Notes under the pieces: generated by a model
Seen by the model: only the letters and a program-made list of their open reading frames with translations
Told to the model about the DNA's origin: nothing
Database searches by the model: none
Assembly (NCBI GenBank): GCA_013396995.1
Contig: VWZP01010576.1
Location: 738,765 to 802,764, forward strand
DNA length: 64,000 nucleotides
Direction: 5' to 3'
From: Dicaeum eximium
Taxonomy: Eukaryota; Chordata; Aves; Passeriformes; Dicaeidae
Shown: positions 25,001 to 35,114 of the stretch, in pieces
Layout of the letters: the number at the start of each line of letters is the position of its first letter
How positions within the stretch are numbered: the first letter of the stretch is position 1
Translations under genes and position numbers: made by a program

Positions 25001-26858
25001 CTGGCAATCCTGACCCTGAGCAGTGTTGAACTGCCCGTGTTGAACTGTGATGGGGGGTGCTTTTGTGTGGTCAGTGGCACCCCATGCCCCCCCAGCAGTC
25101 TGACACCTGTCTGGTCCCCAGTGCTTTCAGTTCCCCAGATGGAATAAAGATGCTTTGAACAGCCCCAGCACAGTGGGGAGCAGCTTCCATGTTGGAAGAG
25201 GCCCAGCATGGTGGTTGGTGTTAATCCAGCTGCAATGGAAACCCCCAGACTGGCACCCACACTGCTGCATACTGCAGGCTTACTCCTCCTCCAGTGATAT
25301 CAACCACAACTGCAGCTCTTTTCCAGACTCCCTTCTGCCTCCTTTAGAGCAGGAAATTAAATAAAATGGAGAAGTTTTCTGACATGCACCTTGCTCAGAG
25401 ACAAAGTGTCAGCTGTTTGGATCAGGAGTTCATTCTCTGTCATTGAAGACATATTGCCTTGTTTCCTCTTACAAAGTATCTGTGTTGTCCTGAGGGCATT
25501 AAGTCAACACCAGTGATGATGTCACCAAAAGAGGCTCAGCTCAGCTCCACTCCACTCAGTTCAGCCTCCCCAAAGGCAGGCACTGCACCAGCCAGAGGTC
25601 ATAGGGGTTACAGCTGATTCTTCTGGAGGTCCCTCTGGGGTGCCCAGCCTTCAGAGAGGAAGGACAGGGTCTGCAGGGCTGCTGAGTGTTGGGAAAAACC
25701 ACTGCCACTGCTCAGATCTTTCTGGGGTTTTGATTTCAGGCCTGGTGTACAGGAAATACTGCAGCATGCACCCATCTGGGAGGCAGCCAGCACAGCTCAA
25801 CCCACCAGGGAATTTCCCAACTAGCTGCAATTTCTATTCACCCCCCAGCCACGGTGCTTGCCCCTCACCTGGCAAGTGCGGGATGATCCGGTTCTCTATG
25901 TTGATGTCCCCGGATTCAATGGGGAACATCTCCTTCAGCGCTTTCTGCAGAGCAGAGCCAGGATAACAGTGAGGATGGCACCAGAGGAACACTCTGTGAC
26001 ACCCACTCCTCTGCCCCTAGCTTGACTCCTTTCCTGGTGCTCACCCTGCTGCCACTAGCATGTGTTGGCTGGATCCACACCCCAGCATTCTGTGCCCCGG
26101 GACACAGAGCCAATGGCTCCCACCTTCAAGGGGCAAAGAGATCAAAGAACTGGACTCAGGAGCCTCTTTTGAACTAGGTTTGCTTTGAGGCAATTTCAGA
26201 TGGCATTCACCCCCCTTTTCCTCCACCCCAAACCTGTGTGTCCTGGGAGGACTCACATGGAACTCATAGATCTCAGTAAAGCGGCGGTAGACGACCTTTT
26301 CGGAGAGGTCATTCCACTTCACCAGGAACATGTAGACCTGAGGAGCAAAGCAGAGGCTGCAGTTTTGCAGGTATAGTGGGACACCACACCCCACTGTGTC
26401 CAGGAAGCCCTGTGGAGGGTCCAGTTTCAGATAAAATTGAATGTTTTCCTTCTACCACCCCAATGCAAGTGGCTTTGTTCTGCCAGCAAATAAACTGGAT
26501 ACTAGGGGAGCTTGGAATGGACAGAGAGGAGACAGAAAATGCAGGTGGGTGGAAACAAAGAAGAAAAAGCCCTTTCCAAGACTGCAAAGTAACCAATGGC
26601 TTGCAAAGGAGGTGCCCAAACCTCCTTTGTGTGTTCAGGATATTTTAGTCTCTGGCTGCCTCCAGATCATGTTATTAGCCATGACCCTCTTAAAAAGAAG
26701 AGTTTAGGCCCTCAGTCCCATTTATCTAAGGAAATTTGCTGGCCAGTCCTCAGCCCTCACATGCCAGAACGCTGCTGAGTACTCACGTAGTGCTGGCTGG
26801 GGAAAAACCTTTTCTCGTAGCCCAGCAGTTCGATGTGCCGGATGAAGGCGTCCCCCAT
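19008..26858 (-). CDS. NCF1: NCF1, p47phox, cytosolic organiser of the phagocyte NADPH oxidase, 11 coding exons
   Basis: p47phox carries p67phox to the membrane cytochrome (CYBB/CYBA) when phagocytes are activated. Coding exons: 26858-26787, 26337-26257, 25944-25869, 24609-24444, 24312-24257, 23973-23851, 23479-23372, 22561-22444, 21845-21738, 20196-20054 and 19126-19008. All junctions are AG/GT and in phase, giving 389 residues plus TGA; human is 390. The PX domain (about 1-125) keeps the lipid-contacting R43 (VVYRRFTEIYEF) and R90. SH3A (about 155-215) has the GWWF ligand groove with W193, and SH3B (about 226-283) has GWWVIR with W263. A basic autoinhibitory region follows (about 290-340: GAPPRRSTIRN, YRRNS), then a proline-rich motif PAVPPRPS and the p67phox-binding tail DLILNRC. 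Serines equivalent to human S303, S320, S328 and S370 are present, shifted by one residue in the basic region. S304 and S379 are threonine here, and S315 is glycine. The gene is intact, with no pseudogene marks. Confidence 0.98.
19494..19724 (+). mobile_element. CR1 LINE 3' end in NCF1 intron 10
   Basis: The plus strand shows the CR1 3' UTR: 'gtggctgccctgtgcctgga', 'gtgttcaagactaggttgga', 'aaggtcccttcctaccaaaa', ending in the tandem 'attctataattctatgattc' tail that marks the CR1 3' terminus. It is 5'-truncated and antisense to NCF1. Confidence 0.92.
21945..22085 (-). mobile_element. CR1 LINE 3' fragment in NCF1 intron 8
   Basis: The plus strand reads as the reverse complement of the CR1 3' UTR: 'cagagtcccagaatggattg', 'gttagaagggacctgaaagg', 'aagccccatccaacctggcc'. 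About 140 bp, diverged and truncated at both ends. Confidence 0.85.
23333..23350. repeat. (AC)n microsatellite in NCF1 intron 7
   Basis: About eight uninterrupted AC dinucleotides, just 22 bases below the donor of the SH3A exon (coding strand). It may be polymorphic. Confidence 0.9.
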
Positions 26859-28762
26859 TGCTGCTCCTGCCTGCAGCGTTCTGCTCCGGACCCTGCTCCT
26901 GCCTGTCTGGGTGCTCTCCCCTCCCCTCTGCCCTCGCTCAGCTCTGCTTGTCTGAAAGCCCTGGGGAAGCGGAACTGGCGCTGCAATCACACCCGTAGTT
27001 GTTTACTCGCTGTGGTTTGTACTGAGCCGGTGTTTCCCAGCCCTGCCCAGCCCCTCCAGTGGCTCCAGGACTGGCGCCTGTGATGTCTGCATGAGGTGAG
27101 CTGGGAGCCTCGGGAATAACATGGAGAGACCTCTGCAATCAGAGGGCAGTGAAGGGTGAGGGCCAGGCTGGCTGCCCTGATATCCAAAGGACTCCTCTGA
27201 CTGTTGATGCTGCCCTGTGAGGGCACAGGACACTGCAGCAGAGGGTCAAGGACAGGTGCCTTGGATATGACAGCCAGAGGCGCCTTCACCCTCTCTATCA
27301 GAGCTGGAATGGCTGAATGAAGCATGTAACGCAGTCCCTGAGCCCAGGAATGGCCATACTGTCTTCTCTGTGTGTGGGAATGACAGGGGGGGAATCTGGG
27401 GCACAGCACAGCCAGGATGGGGCAGCCACGGGCTCAGTGTGCAAGAGCCCCTCCCCTTGCATCACCATTTCCTTTCAGTCACTTGCACCTTCCCCAAAAT
27501 TTCCACCAAAAGGTTACCTTGAGGAGCTCCCGAGGACCTGAGCTGGTCCCAGCCCTGCTCACCACCTTACCTGGGCACAGGGCTGAATGGGAGGGGATCC
27601 CAGGCATAGGGAAACCCCAGAGTGGGCTGGAGACAGACCCCTGTGTCCCACTGGGAGAGCAGGAGAGTCCCTGCTAAGCCATTCTGAAGTGCCACCAGCT
27701 GCATTCATGTCCTCCTCCTCCATCCTCAGCCCTGAGCAGAAAGACCTGAAGGGATGTGAGAGCTGCAGGGATCAATTCCACACTGCCTGCAAGCAAAGGT
27801 GTACCCAGGAGCGCTTTTGTCCCCACCAAGGGGAAAAACCTTTTTTTGTAGCAATGGGCACCAGAGGTGGGCAGGCACCTGACAGAGCCAGGCCCTGCTC
27901 TCCACAGGATCCTTGGAGGAGCCCAGCTCCAGCCAGCTGTGAGCACTCAGCTCCATCCCCTCCAGAAGCCTGTGCCAAGTGCAGCCCATGTCCCCAGCAG
28001 GCCAGCACGTTACCATGAGCTGGGTGTTGGAGCAAACCCAGCCCCACACTCAGCCAGGAGCAGAGATGCCTCAGGCAGAGGGGCAGCAGCCCCAAACCAC
28101 AACAGAGCTGACAGGGGCTCTCCCCACTGACCAGCAGCAGCAAACCCTGGCACAGCATCAGCCCAATGCCCTTGTTAGCTTGTAAAGACAAAAGCTTGCT
28201 CTGGCTGCATTAAAAACATTAAACACTAACCATAGCCCTCCCCTGAAACCTGAGTGTGGTACTTGCAGCTGTGCAATAGTAAATGGTCATTTACATTTGG
28301 TTTCTTATTATTTTAACATGGGGACTTCCCTATATGCAAGGCAAAATATACAACCACAGATATTAAAAGAGTCATCCAGGGGTGTTTGGATTCTGCTCTG
28401 TTAGTCAAGAGATAACTGCTGCTTATGCAGAACACCATAAACTTTGTCATAAAAGCTAATTTCATAATTATAATTGTTTGTACTAAATATAAAACTGCAT
28501 TACAGATAGTACATTACTGGAAACCACTTAATTTACATGTTTCTTCCTGTTTCCTCATTCCACATCTTGTGATGTGAGAAATGAGAGGTTTTAGATGTCA
28601 CTGTCCATGTTAGTTCACAGTGAAACACCACATGTAACTCTGTGTGATACAGTGCTGAGCATTCCATCACATGTCTCACAGCTAATACATGTCAAGAAGC
28701 AAGATTTTAGAAGAAAACTCTCAGAAGAAGAACATCCCATCTGAACAAGCCAAGTTCTGTTG
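26859..28762. other. Intergenic region upstream of NCF1
   Basis: GC-rich near the NCF1 start, then mixed sequence. No exon with conserved protein similarity or paired splice sites was recognised. The several long open frames on both strands reflect base composition and overlap one another. Confidence 0.45.
26960..26980 (-). promoter_or_regulatory. Candidate ETS (PU.1-like) sites upstream of NCF1
   Basis: About 110 bases upstream of the NCF1 ATG, the plus strand has two adjacent GGAA cores (ggggaagcggaactgg) within GC-rich sequence. The human NCF1 promoter depends on the myeloid ETS factor PU.1, so an ETS site here would fit. GGAA is common, so this is only a candidate. Confidence 0.3.
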
Positions 28763-29143
28763 GTTTTGCACAGTCTGGTTTTTGGTAGCAGGGGGGCTAC
28801 AGAGGCGATTTCTGTGAGAAGCTGCTCAAAGCTTCCACCATGGCTGGCAGAGACAACCCCTGATAGCTCTGAAGATGGACTTGCTGCTGGCCAAGCCTGG
28901 GCCAATTAGAGATGATGGTAACACCTCTGGGATAATGTATTTAAGAAGAAAATCAAAACAAAGTGGGGCATACACAGTTTTTCCTAGCCAGAGAAGAGGA
29001 GGAGGTGAGAACATGTGAGAGAAACAACATGGAGACACCAAGATCAGTGTGGAAGGAGGGCAGGAGTGCTCCAGGTGCTGGAGCCGAGATTCCTCTGCAG
29101 CCATGGTGAGACCATGGGGAAGCAGCTGTGCCCCTGCAGCCCC

Positions 29144-29270
29144 TGGGGATCCATGGGGGATGCAGAGATCCATGCACAGCCCATGGGGATCCAGGGCAAT
29201 GCTGAGATCCACCCACAGCTCATGGGGATCCAGGGGGATGCAGAGATCCATGCAGAGCCCATGGGGATCT
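29144..29270. repeat. 39-bp minisatellite inside the LTR
   Basis: About three units of 39 bp, each starting 'ggggatccaggg' and ending 'cccacagctcat'-like. Because 39 is divisible by three, every frame shows a 13-residue period (for example MGIQGNAEIHPQL). The open frames here are therefore repeat artefacts rather than genes. Confidence 0.85.
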
Positions 29271-29639
29271 ATTGTGCCCAGCAGTGAATCAGGACTCTTT
29301 GACTCCAATATCAGCAGGCTTATATGATTTATTAAAATGACTCTATTGATCAGAAGGATTTTGGGCTATAGGTGCCCAGGTACCAAGCTAACATGCTTTT
29401 CTCCTTCATGTTCAGAATGCTTAGAGTTCAATGATAACAACTGTCCACTACATTGGCTAAGGAAGAGAAGGATCCACATCCCCCATGTGGGAGACAGGAC
29501 AGCCAAACACCACCCATCCTTGAAACACACAGCCCAGAGATATGTTTATCAAATTCTGTGCTGAGAAAATAAACTTTCTCTTGGGAATAAAACCTTGGGA
29601 GGTTTGCACTGAAGAAACTCATAAAATATCAAGACTACA
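29270..29639 (-). mobile_element. Nested LTR-like element (minus orientation) inside the 28.8-30.3 kb LTR
   Basis: An insertion of about 370 bp splits the outer LTR. Its reverse complement begins 'tgtagtcttgatattttatg' and matches the element at 51035-51430. Shared blocks include the 'gatattttat(a/g)agtttctt' start, 'ctgtctcccaca', 'tctaagcattc', 'acctatagcc' and 'ggagtcaaagagtcctgatt'. The 6-mer GGGATC flanks both sides (29264-29269 and 29640-29645) and could be a target-site duplication. However, the same 6-mer also recurs in the host minisatellite. Confidence 0.7.
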
Positions 29640-30332
29640 GGGATCCACAGGGGATGCAGAGATCCATGGGGGATGCCAAGATCCACCTGCAGCCCGTGGG
29701 GGAGGTGCCCATCCCGGATCAGGTGGATGCCTGGAGGAGGCTGTGATCCAGTGGGAGACCCAGAAGAGAGGGCCCTGCTTCCAGGCTGGGGCAGCCTGTC
29801 CTTGGAGGGCTGCACCCTATGGGAAGAGAGACCCATGTCGCAGCAGTTTTGGGAGGACTGTGTGCCCAGGGGGGAAATTCACGTTGCAGCAGTTTTGGGA
29901 GGATTGCTGCTTGTGAGACTGGAACGACGCTGGAGAAGTTCAGGGAGAACTGTCTCTCCCATGGGAGGGACCCCATGGTCTCTCTCACAGGGAAGGACTC
30001 CTCTCCCTGAGCAGTGGAAGATGTCAGTGATGAACTGACCAAAACCCCCATGCCCTGTCTCCCTGCGCTGTCAGCGGGAAGGACAGAGGGGTAAAAGGTT
30101 TTTTAAGGATTTATTTTGCTTCTCATTATCCTCCTCTAAATTTGTTCGTAACAAATTCACTTTGTATCTCTAAGCCAAACCTGTTTTGCCCTTGGAGTGT
30201 TCTCTCCAAGTCCTTATTCTCAACTCATGAAGACTTAATTGTATTTTTCTCTTCTCTCTGCCCAGATGTGGCAGGGGAAGGCAAGTGAGCAAATTTTGTG
30301 GGTGCCTGGCATCTGGCCAGTGTCAAACCACA

Positions 30333-33320
30333 ATGTAAGTTTGAGTTCACAAACTGAATCGTGTTTTGGGAAACAAGGCTGGGATCTGAACACAGGATCC
30401 CATTTTGAGAGAGATGAAGAAGATCCATGTCCTCCAGACCAAGCTGTAGCAGTGCTCTCAGCAAGGCACCTTTGGAGTGGGAACAGCACACACAGGACTT
30501 CAGAGGATGGATTTCAGTCAAGGCTGTTGGAGTGCTGAAAGTTAAGAGTTTCTTAGGCAAATGGACTATCCTCTTTTTGGCACTGCTCCACCCAAAACTA
30601 GTACCAAAACCTCTCAGGATATAAGAGTGGATGGAAGGAATGGCACCCTAATCTTTATTCAAAATGAAATTTTTGATTTTTGTAGTTGAAATTTCAGCTT
30701 AATTCATTACAGAACCAAGGAAGGCCTTTCTTATGCCACTGATAGCACACAGCTGTTACACAGTCACAGGAATGAGAGCCTGCCCTCTTCTTTGGCTGGC
30801 TGTCTCTGACAGGACAGACATGAAAAGAAACAAAGAAGGACAAGTTCAAATTTTACATGTGGAAAACTTCAACTCCCAAGAGAAAAACACTGGCCAGCAA
30901 CTGCATTACAGAGATATTGCACCTCAGCTGGTGGTTGTGGTTATGCTGTGGGAAAAGCCAGGGTGCCATACCCTGAGGAATGCCCAGTTCCACCACGGAC
31001 ACCCTGCATCCTACACTACTTGGATACAAAATTCCCATTTAAGAGAAACGAGCCAGCCCACTGCACAGGACAGGCTTTTACACTTCAGTAAAACATGGGA
31101 AATAAATACTTGTCTGCTTCGTCACCACAAACCTTCCCTGCTGGGACAAAAATTAGTCAGAGTTCTCGTAAGTTATTGGAATTTCATCTATTCATTTATT
31201 TATTTATTAGTACAGCCAAGGCTTTTTAGGGCATATCTCATGTACTACTAGTTTGAAAATGAGTGAGGTTTTCATACATGGTCCACATCTTAAAAGCCTG
31301 CTAACTGTTAGGGCTATAGGTAATTTCTTTATATTGAATTGATATTTGGAAGGTATAAATATTGGTGTAATTGTTCCATCAGACTAATTTCTCTCAACTG
31401 GATATAACTCAAAATGTCTGAAACCAAAAAGAGCACTGAGTGCCAATGCAGCCATCAGCACTACTGCTCACCCAGCAGTAGGCCTTCACCATGCCCACCA
31501 CGTAAAGACTCCAGTCCTTTCAGCAAAACCATTGCAACCACTTTCACTTCATTCTTCTTTCAGCTCCTGCATATAAAGTTTTAGTAGAGCCACTCTGCTG
31601 TTACACACCTGACAAGGCAATACCCTGGAATTATTTATTTTCCCAGTTCCTTTGCTGTGACACTGCCCTCATTCTGAGTGAGCACTAAGACTCCACTGGC
31701 AATAGACAGCTGGGCAGGCAGCTGTGCCAAAAGCTCCTCCTAAAGAGGGCTGTGACTAAAGAAGGGATGAACCATCCTGCTTTCTCAGAAGGGGAAGTGA
31801 AGCCAGCTGAAACCTGGGGAAAGCTGCATTATGTAATTTCCTCAGTCTAACGATGTCCAGAAGCAAATGTGAAACCTGGTCCTGAACTACTGCTGGAGGT
31901 TCATTAACTCAGCATGTGTTCAAGTGAGCAGCAGGCAAAGGTGTTGGTGGTTAAAATGTGGACAGTGCACACATGGCTGGGTTAATAGGTAAGGTGTGGC
32001 ACATGGACTCATTCCATGGGGCTGGGAACAGCTGGCTGCTGAGGCAGGAGGGCAGCATGGCACCAGTCACCACCAGCTCCTGTCTGAAGGAGGGTAGGAC
32101 CAGGATGAGCTTTGTCAAAATGCCTCAGCATGGAGCTAACCCTGCCCCTGCTGATATCACCAGCACAAGGTCCCAGTATTCAAGTGGGAGCACCTAGATC
32201 TGCATCTTGTGAAACACAAGCAGATGTCCTATAGGTCTCCCTTATCTCCAGAATGGCAGAAATGTGCTGCTCTGAATTTACCTGCTGAATTTCAGTTGTT
32301 CCCATGGAACAGACACTGCCCTCAATTGAATTTAAGGCTTCAAAATTTTCCATGAAGATACAAACACCTCACCCACCCAGAGCTGGATTTTGGTATCAGC
32401 AGCATGACTGGACCTTACTTCTTTGCTGGCAGGAAACAACCACGCTGCAGCATGTTCTACATGCCTACGGAATTACTGCTAGGACTTGATTTGTTTTAAA
32501 AGACATAACTGTATGGAAAGTCATGAAAAACATCAGAAAGGTCTTTATTTCTTCATCAGGGAACATAATTTGCCATTTGTGCATGATGCAATCATCTCAA
32601 CTTCATGCCAGTAAAAGAGAAACCTTTATAAATAATCTGCACTTTTAGAGATTATCATATAGCCAGAACCGTACCTCTCTTACGGTTTGTGAAATTTGAA
32701 AAAAAATAAAAAATACGTACATGAGTCCAACACGTCATGGCACATAACCAGGACCACAGGGGACTTAATTTAATTGCTGTATTCACAGAATATTCTGAGT
32801 TTTTGACATAATGGACTTGGAGCAGGTTGTAGCATGTTTCCATAACTCATTCTAGATGAACAGAAGAGCATCCCCCACAACCTTCAGCAGAAAAGCTCTC
32901 ACACAAGTCCACACAACTACTGCCTATGGTAGGACTGCAAGACTAAACCCATCACATATAAACTGTGTGATACTCTGATATAACATGTACTTACTACTTT
33001 GAATTAACAGAACAAATTATGATGGGGCTTAATTTCAGTTGGTTCCTAACCCACACAGTGGAATATTGACCATTTCACAGTCTATTTTATTAATACATAG
33101 TAACCATCAAGTGGATCAGGTTATCTTTTATTTAGGAAAAACATATGAATTGTCAAACATATAATAGGAAAAATTAACTCAAATATACAGATAATATTTT
33201 CCAATGAACCATTAAAATAATAACTGAAAATTAATGCTGAGGATTTTTTTCTCTGAAGTAAACAAACTGAAACTGAAACAAACAGGATTTTTTTCATTAC
33301 AAAAGCTAGGATGCATCCAG
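30333..33320. other. Intergenic region between the LTR and the GTF2I 3' end
   Basis: AT-rich sequence with a (TTTA)n run near 31195-31210. I see no exon, RNA gene or clear transposon. The open frame at 30733-31251 ends in this low-complexity run and resembles nothing I know. Confidence 0.45.
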
Positions 33321-33624
33321 TTACAGTGAAATTCAGCTTTATTGGAAGATGTACACAGCCTGAGCTAAGTCCCTGTTGACTTTAATCCCTGTCATCTCCT
33401 CAGCGTTGCTGCATCAAATTTAGTCCTTAAAATATATTTCAAAGTAAACTCAGACATTCCAAATCTACAGTCATTATTAGGTCAATTCACAGAACTGTTG
33501 AAAAAGTAGACATTTCTATATAATAGTACAAAAGGATTTGTATAGAAGATACTTCTCTTATACAGTTATATTACACAGCTCTAGACAGGCCGAGCAGGCT
33601 CTTCTCAGAACAGGAAGCTTCTGA
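33320..33624 (-). other. GTF2I: Inferred last, non-coding exon of GTF2I (3' UTR)
   Basis: A strong acceptor (tttctctttcctag) at 33625-33638 precedes about 300 bases ending at an AATAAA. A consensus-like donor (atgag/gtaaaa) lies at 35099, 16 bases below the GTF2I stop codon. Splicing 35099 to 33624 would give a 3' UTR with one intron. Because the stop is so close to the junction, it should not trigger nonsense-mediated decay. The alternative is an unspliced 3' UTR through the whole interval. Confidence 0.5.
33338..33343 (-). terminator. Polyadenylation signal of GTF2I
   Basis: AATAAA on the coding strand (TTTATT on plus), within sequence that reads like a 3' UTR. Another AATAAA lies at 33917-33922 on the same strand, but it would fall in the intron of the proposed UTR splice. 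I favour 33338 because it closes the proposed last exon. Confidence 0.6.
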
Positions 33625-35114
33625 CTAGGAAAGAGAAATTAAAAAAGTAAGTTACTTTCATTGAAGCCTTGTGCCTTGTTACAACTATGAGCAGCTTGTA
33701 TTCTGTTTTCCAGTTCTTTAGGCCTAGATTCAGCAAGCTGAATGAGCATGCTTTCAATAAATATGAGATTAAATGTGTGCTTGAGTGGTCTTTGTCAGAA
33801 TTTAGAACAGATATTTATTTTAGTATAAATTCAGTGGATGGCCTAAAGCATTCAAAACTCTGAACCACTGCAGCATCAAGTTGTGCAGCCATTGCTCAGA
33901 CAACATTTTTGTGACCTTTATTGGACAAGTGAGATTTTTTTTATATCTCACTGGCTGCAGTGCATCCCATGAGGAATCAAAGTTTTTCCTTTAGCATGTT
34001 TTATCCAGCCACATTCAGTTTTATGACAAAGATCTCCAACACTGCCTTGACTGATTTAATAAGACCACCATTGCTGTGCCTGTAGTGCTCAGGGCACAGA
34101 CAGCTGGGATGCTGGTTTGTCAGTGCCTGCAACTTCCTACCACCTCATTTCATTGTCCTGCCTTCTGTTCATGCTGTACAGATGGAGGGCCAAGGCTGTC
34201 CCTCAGCTCCAAAAACTCAGATGGTGCCAGGAATGAAACCCACAGGCTCCAGGCTTCCCTAGCCAATGCTTCATTTAACTTTAGACCAATCAAATCAAAT
34301 GGCTGAAGTATCAAATGCTGCATAATGAGGAAGATATTTGGGGTTCATTATTACCAAAAAACTGAAATAGGAATAAGTACTACCATTTTCTTTGAATGAA
34401 ACAGAGACTCCAAACCATGTGGGTCAGCATTTTAGAGTTGTTAATATGATAGCATTGCTAACATTGCTCTTCACTACCACAAAAACGTAATTTTTAGGAA
34501 CAAGTGATGTTAAAAATAGAGTAAGAGAAAGATTTTGACATTTGGGCATTGCAAATTAAACTAGGCTTTTCATAAAAGTTTAATTTATGAAAAGAACGAA
34601 AAGAAAGAAAACTTTTAAAGGAGGTTGGTTTGTCATCACAGTTGAAAGTTTTACTGAGTGTCCCAGGCTCAGACAATACTGCAATCATAGGGAAGAGCTT
34701 TCCTGCTCAATTACAATTTGGAAATATATGTGTGTTACCAAGAACAATAATGCTTTTTTGCACAACCATGTCAGAGCTCTTCATGAACACTGATTCCCTC
34801 AGCTTTCAGTTGCCCTGCTTCTGGGGTACATGATTACATCACACATCTTAGGCCACGCTCTTCTAGGACTTCCTCACAAATTTGAACACAGAGTGCTTTA
34901 TATTGTATTTGGATAAGAAAGTGCAAAACATCTGACATCTTATATGTGAGAACAAAGACACATAAAATAATTCACAACTGAAGTACTGGCACCTTCTGAC
35001 ATTCAGTATTACACTTCATCTCTTCTTTCCCCAGCCAAAAATATAAAAGTATTATTCCTTCACAGGTATTGACTTCAAGAAACACTAAATTCTTTTACCT
35101 CATATTGATGAGGT

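Larger units (their letters stand above)
28763..30332 (+). mobile_element. Large LTR (endogenous-retrovirus type) interrupted by a nested element
   Basis: The outer element runs from 'tgcacagtctggtttttggt' to 'tggccagtgtcaaaccaca'. It has a matching copy at 50.7-52.1 kb: both share 'gtagcaggggggctacagag', 'tctgtgagaagctgct', 'gaagatggacttgctgctgg', a 'ttctcattatcctcctct' block and a 'tgcctggcatctggccagtg' end. No gag, pol or env frame was recognised, so it looks like a solo LTR of a passerine family. It is interrupted at about 29270-29639 by a second element. An internal 39-bp minisatellite makes the open frames here. The exact termini are uncertain by several bases. Confidence 0.75.

Noticed and set aside
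27587..28018. Cys/His-containing plus-strand frame upstream of NCF1
   Set aside because: It has some zinc-finger-like words (CESC, FHTACKQRC) but no regular spacing and no splice context. It overlaps equally long frames on the other strand.
28826..29308. Open frames with 13-residue repeats on both strands
   Set aside because: They are produced by the 39-bp minisatellite in an LTR. They occur in several frames and have no family resemblance.
30733..31251. 172-residue plus-strand frame in the NCF1-GTF2I interval
   Set aside because: No recognisable domain. It ends in a (TTTA)n run, has no supporting splice or promoter context, and looks like chance.
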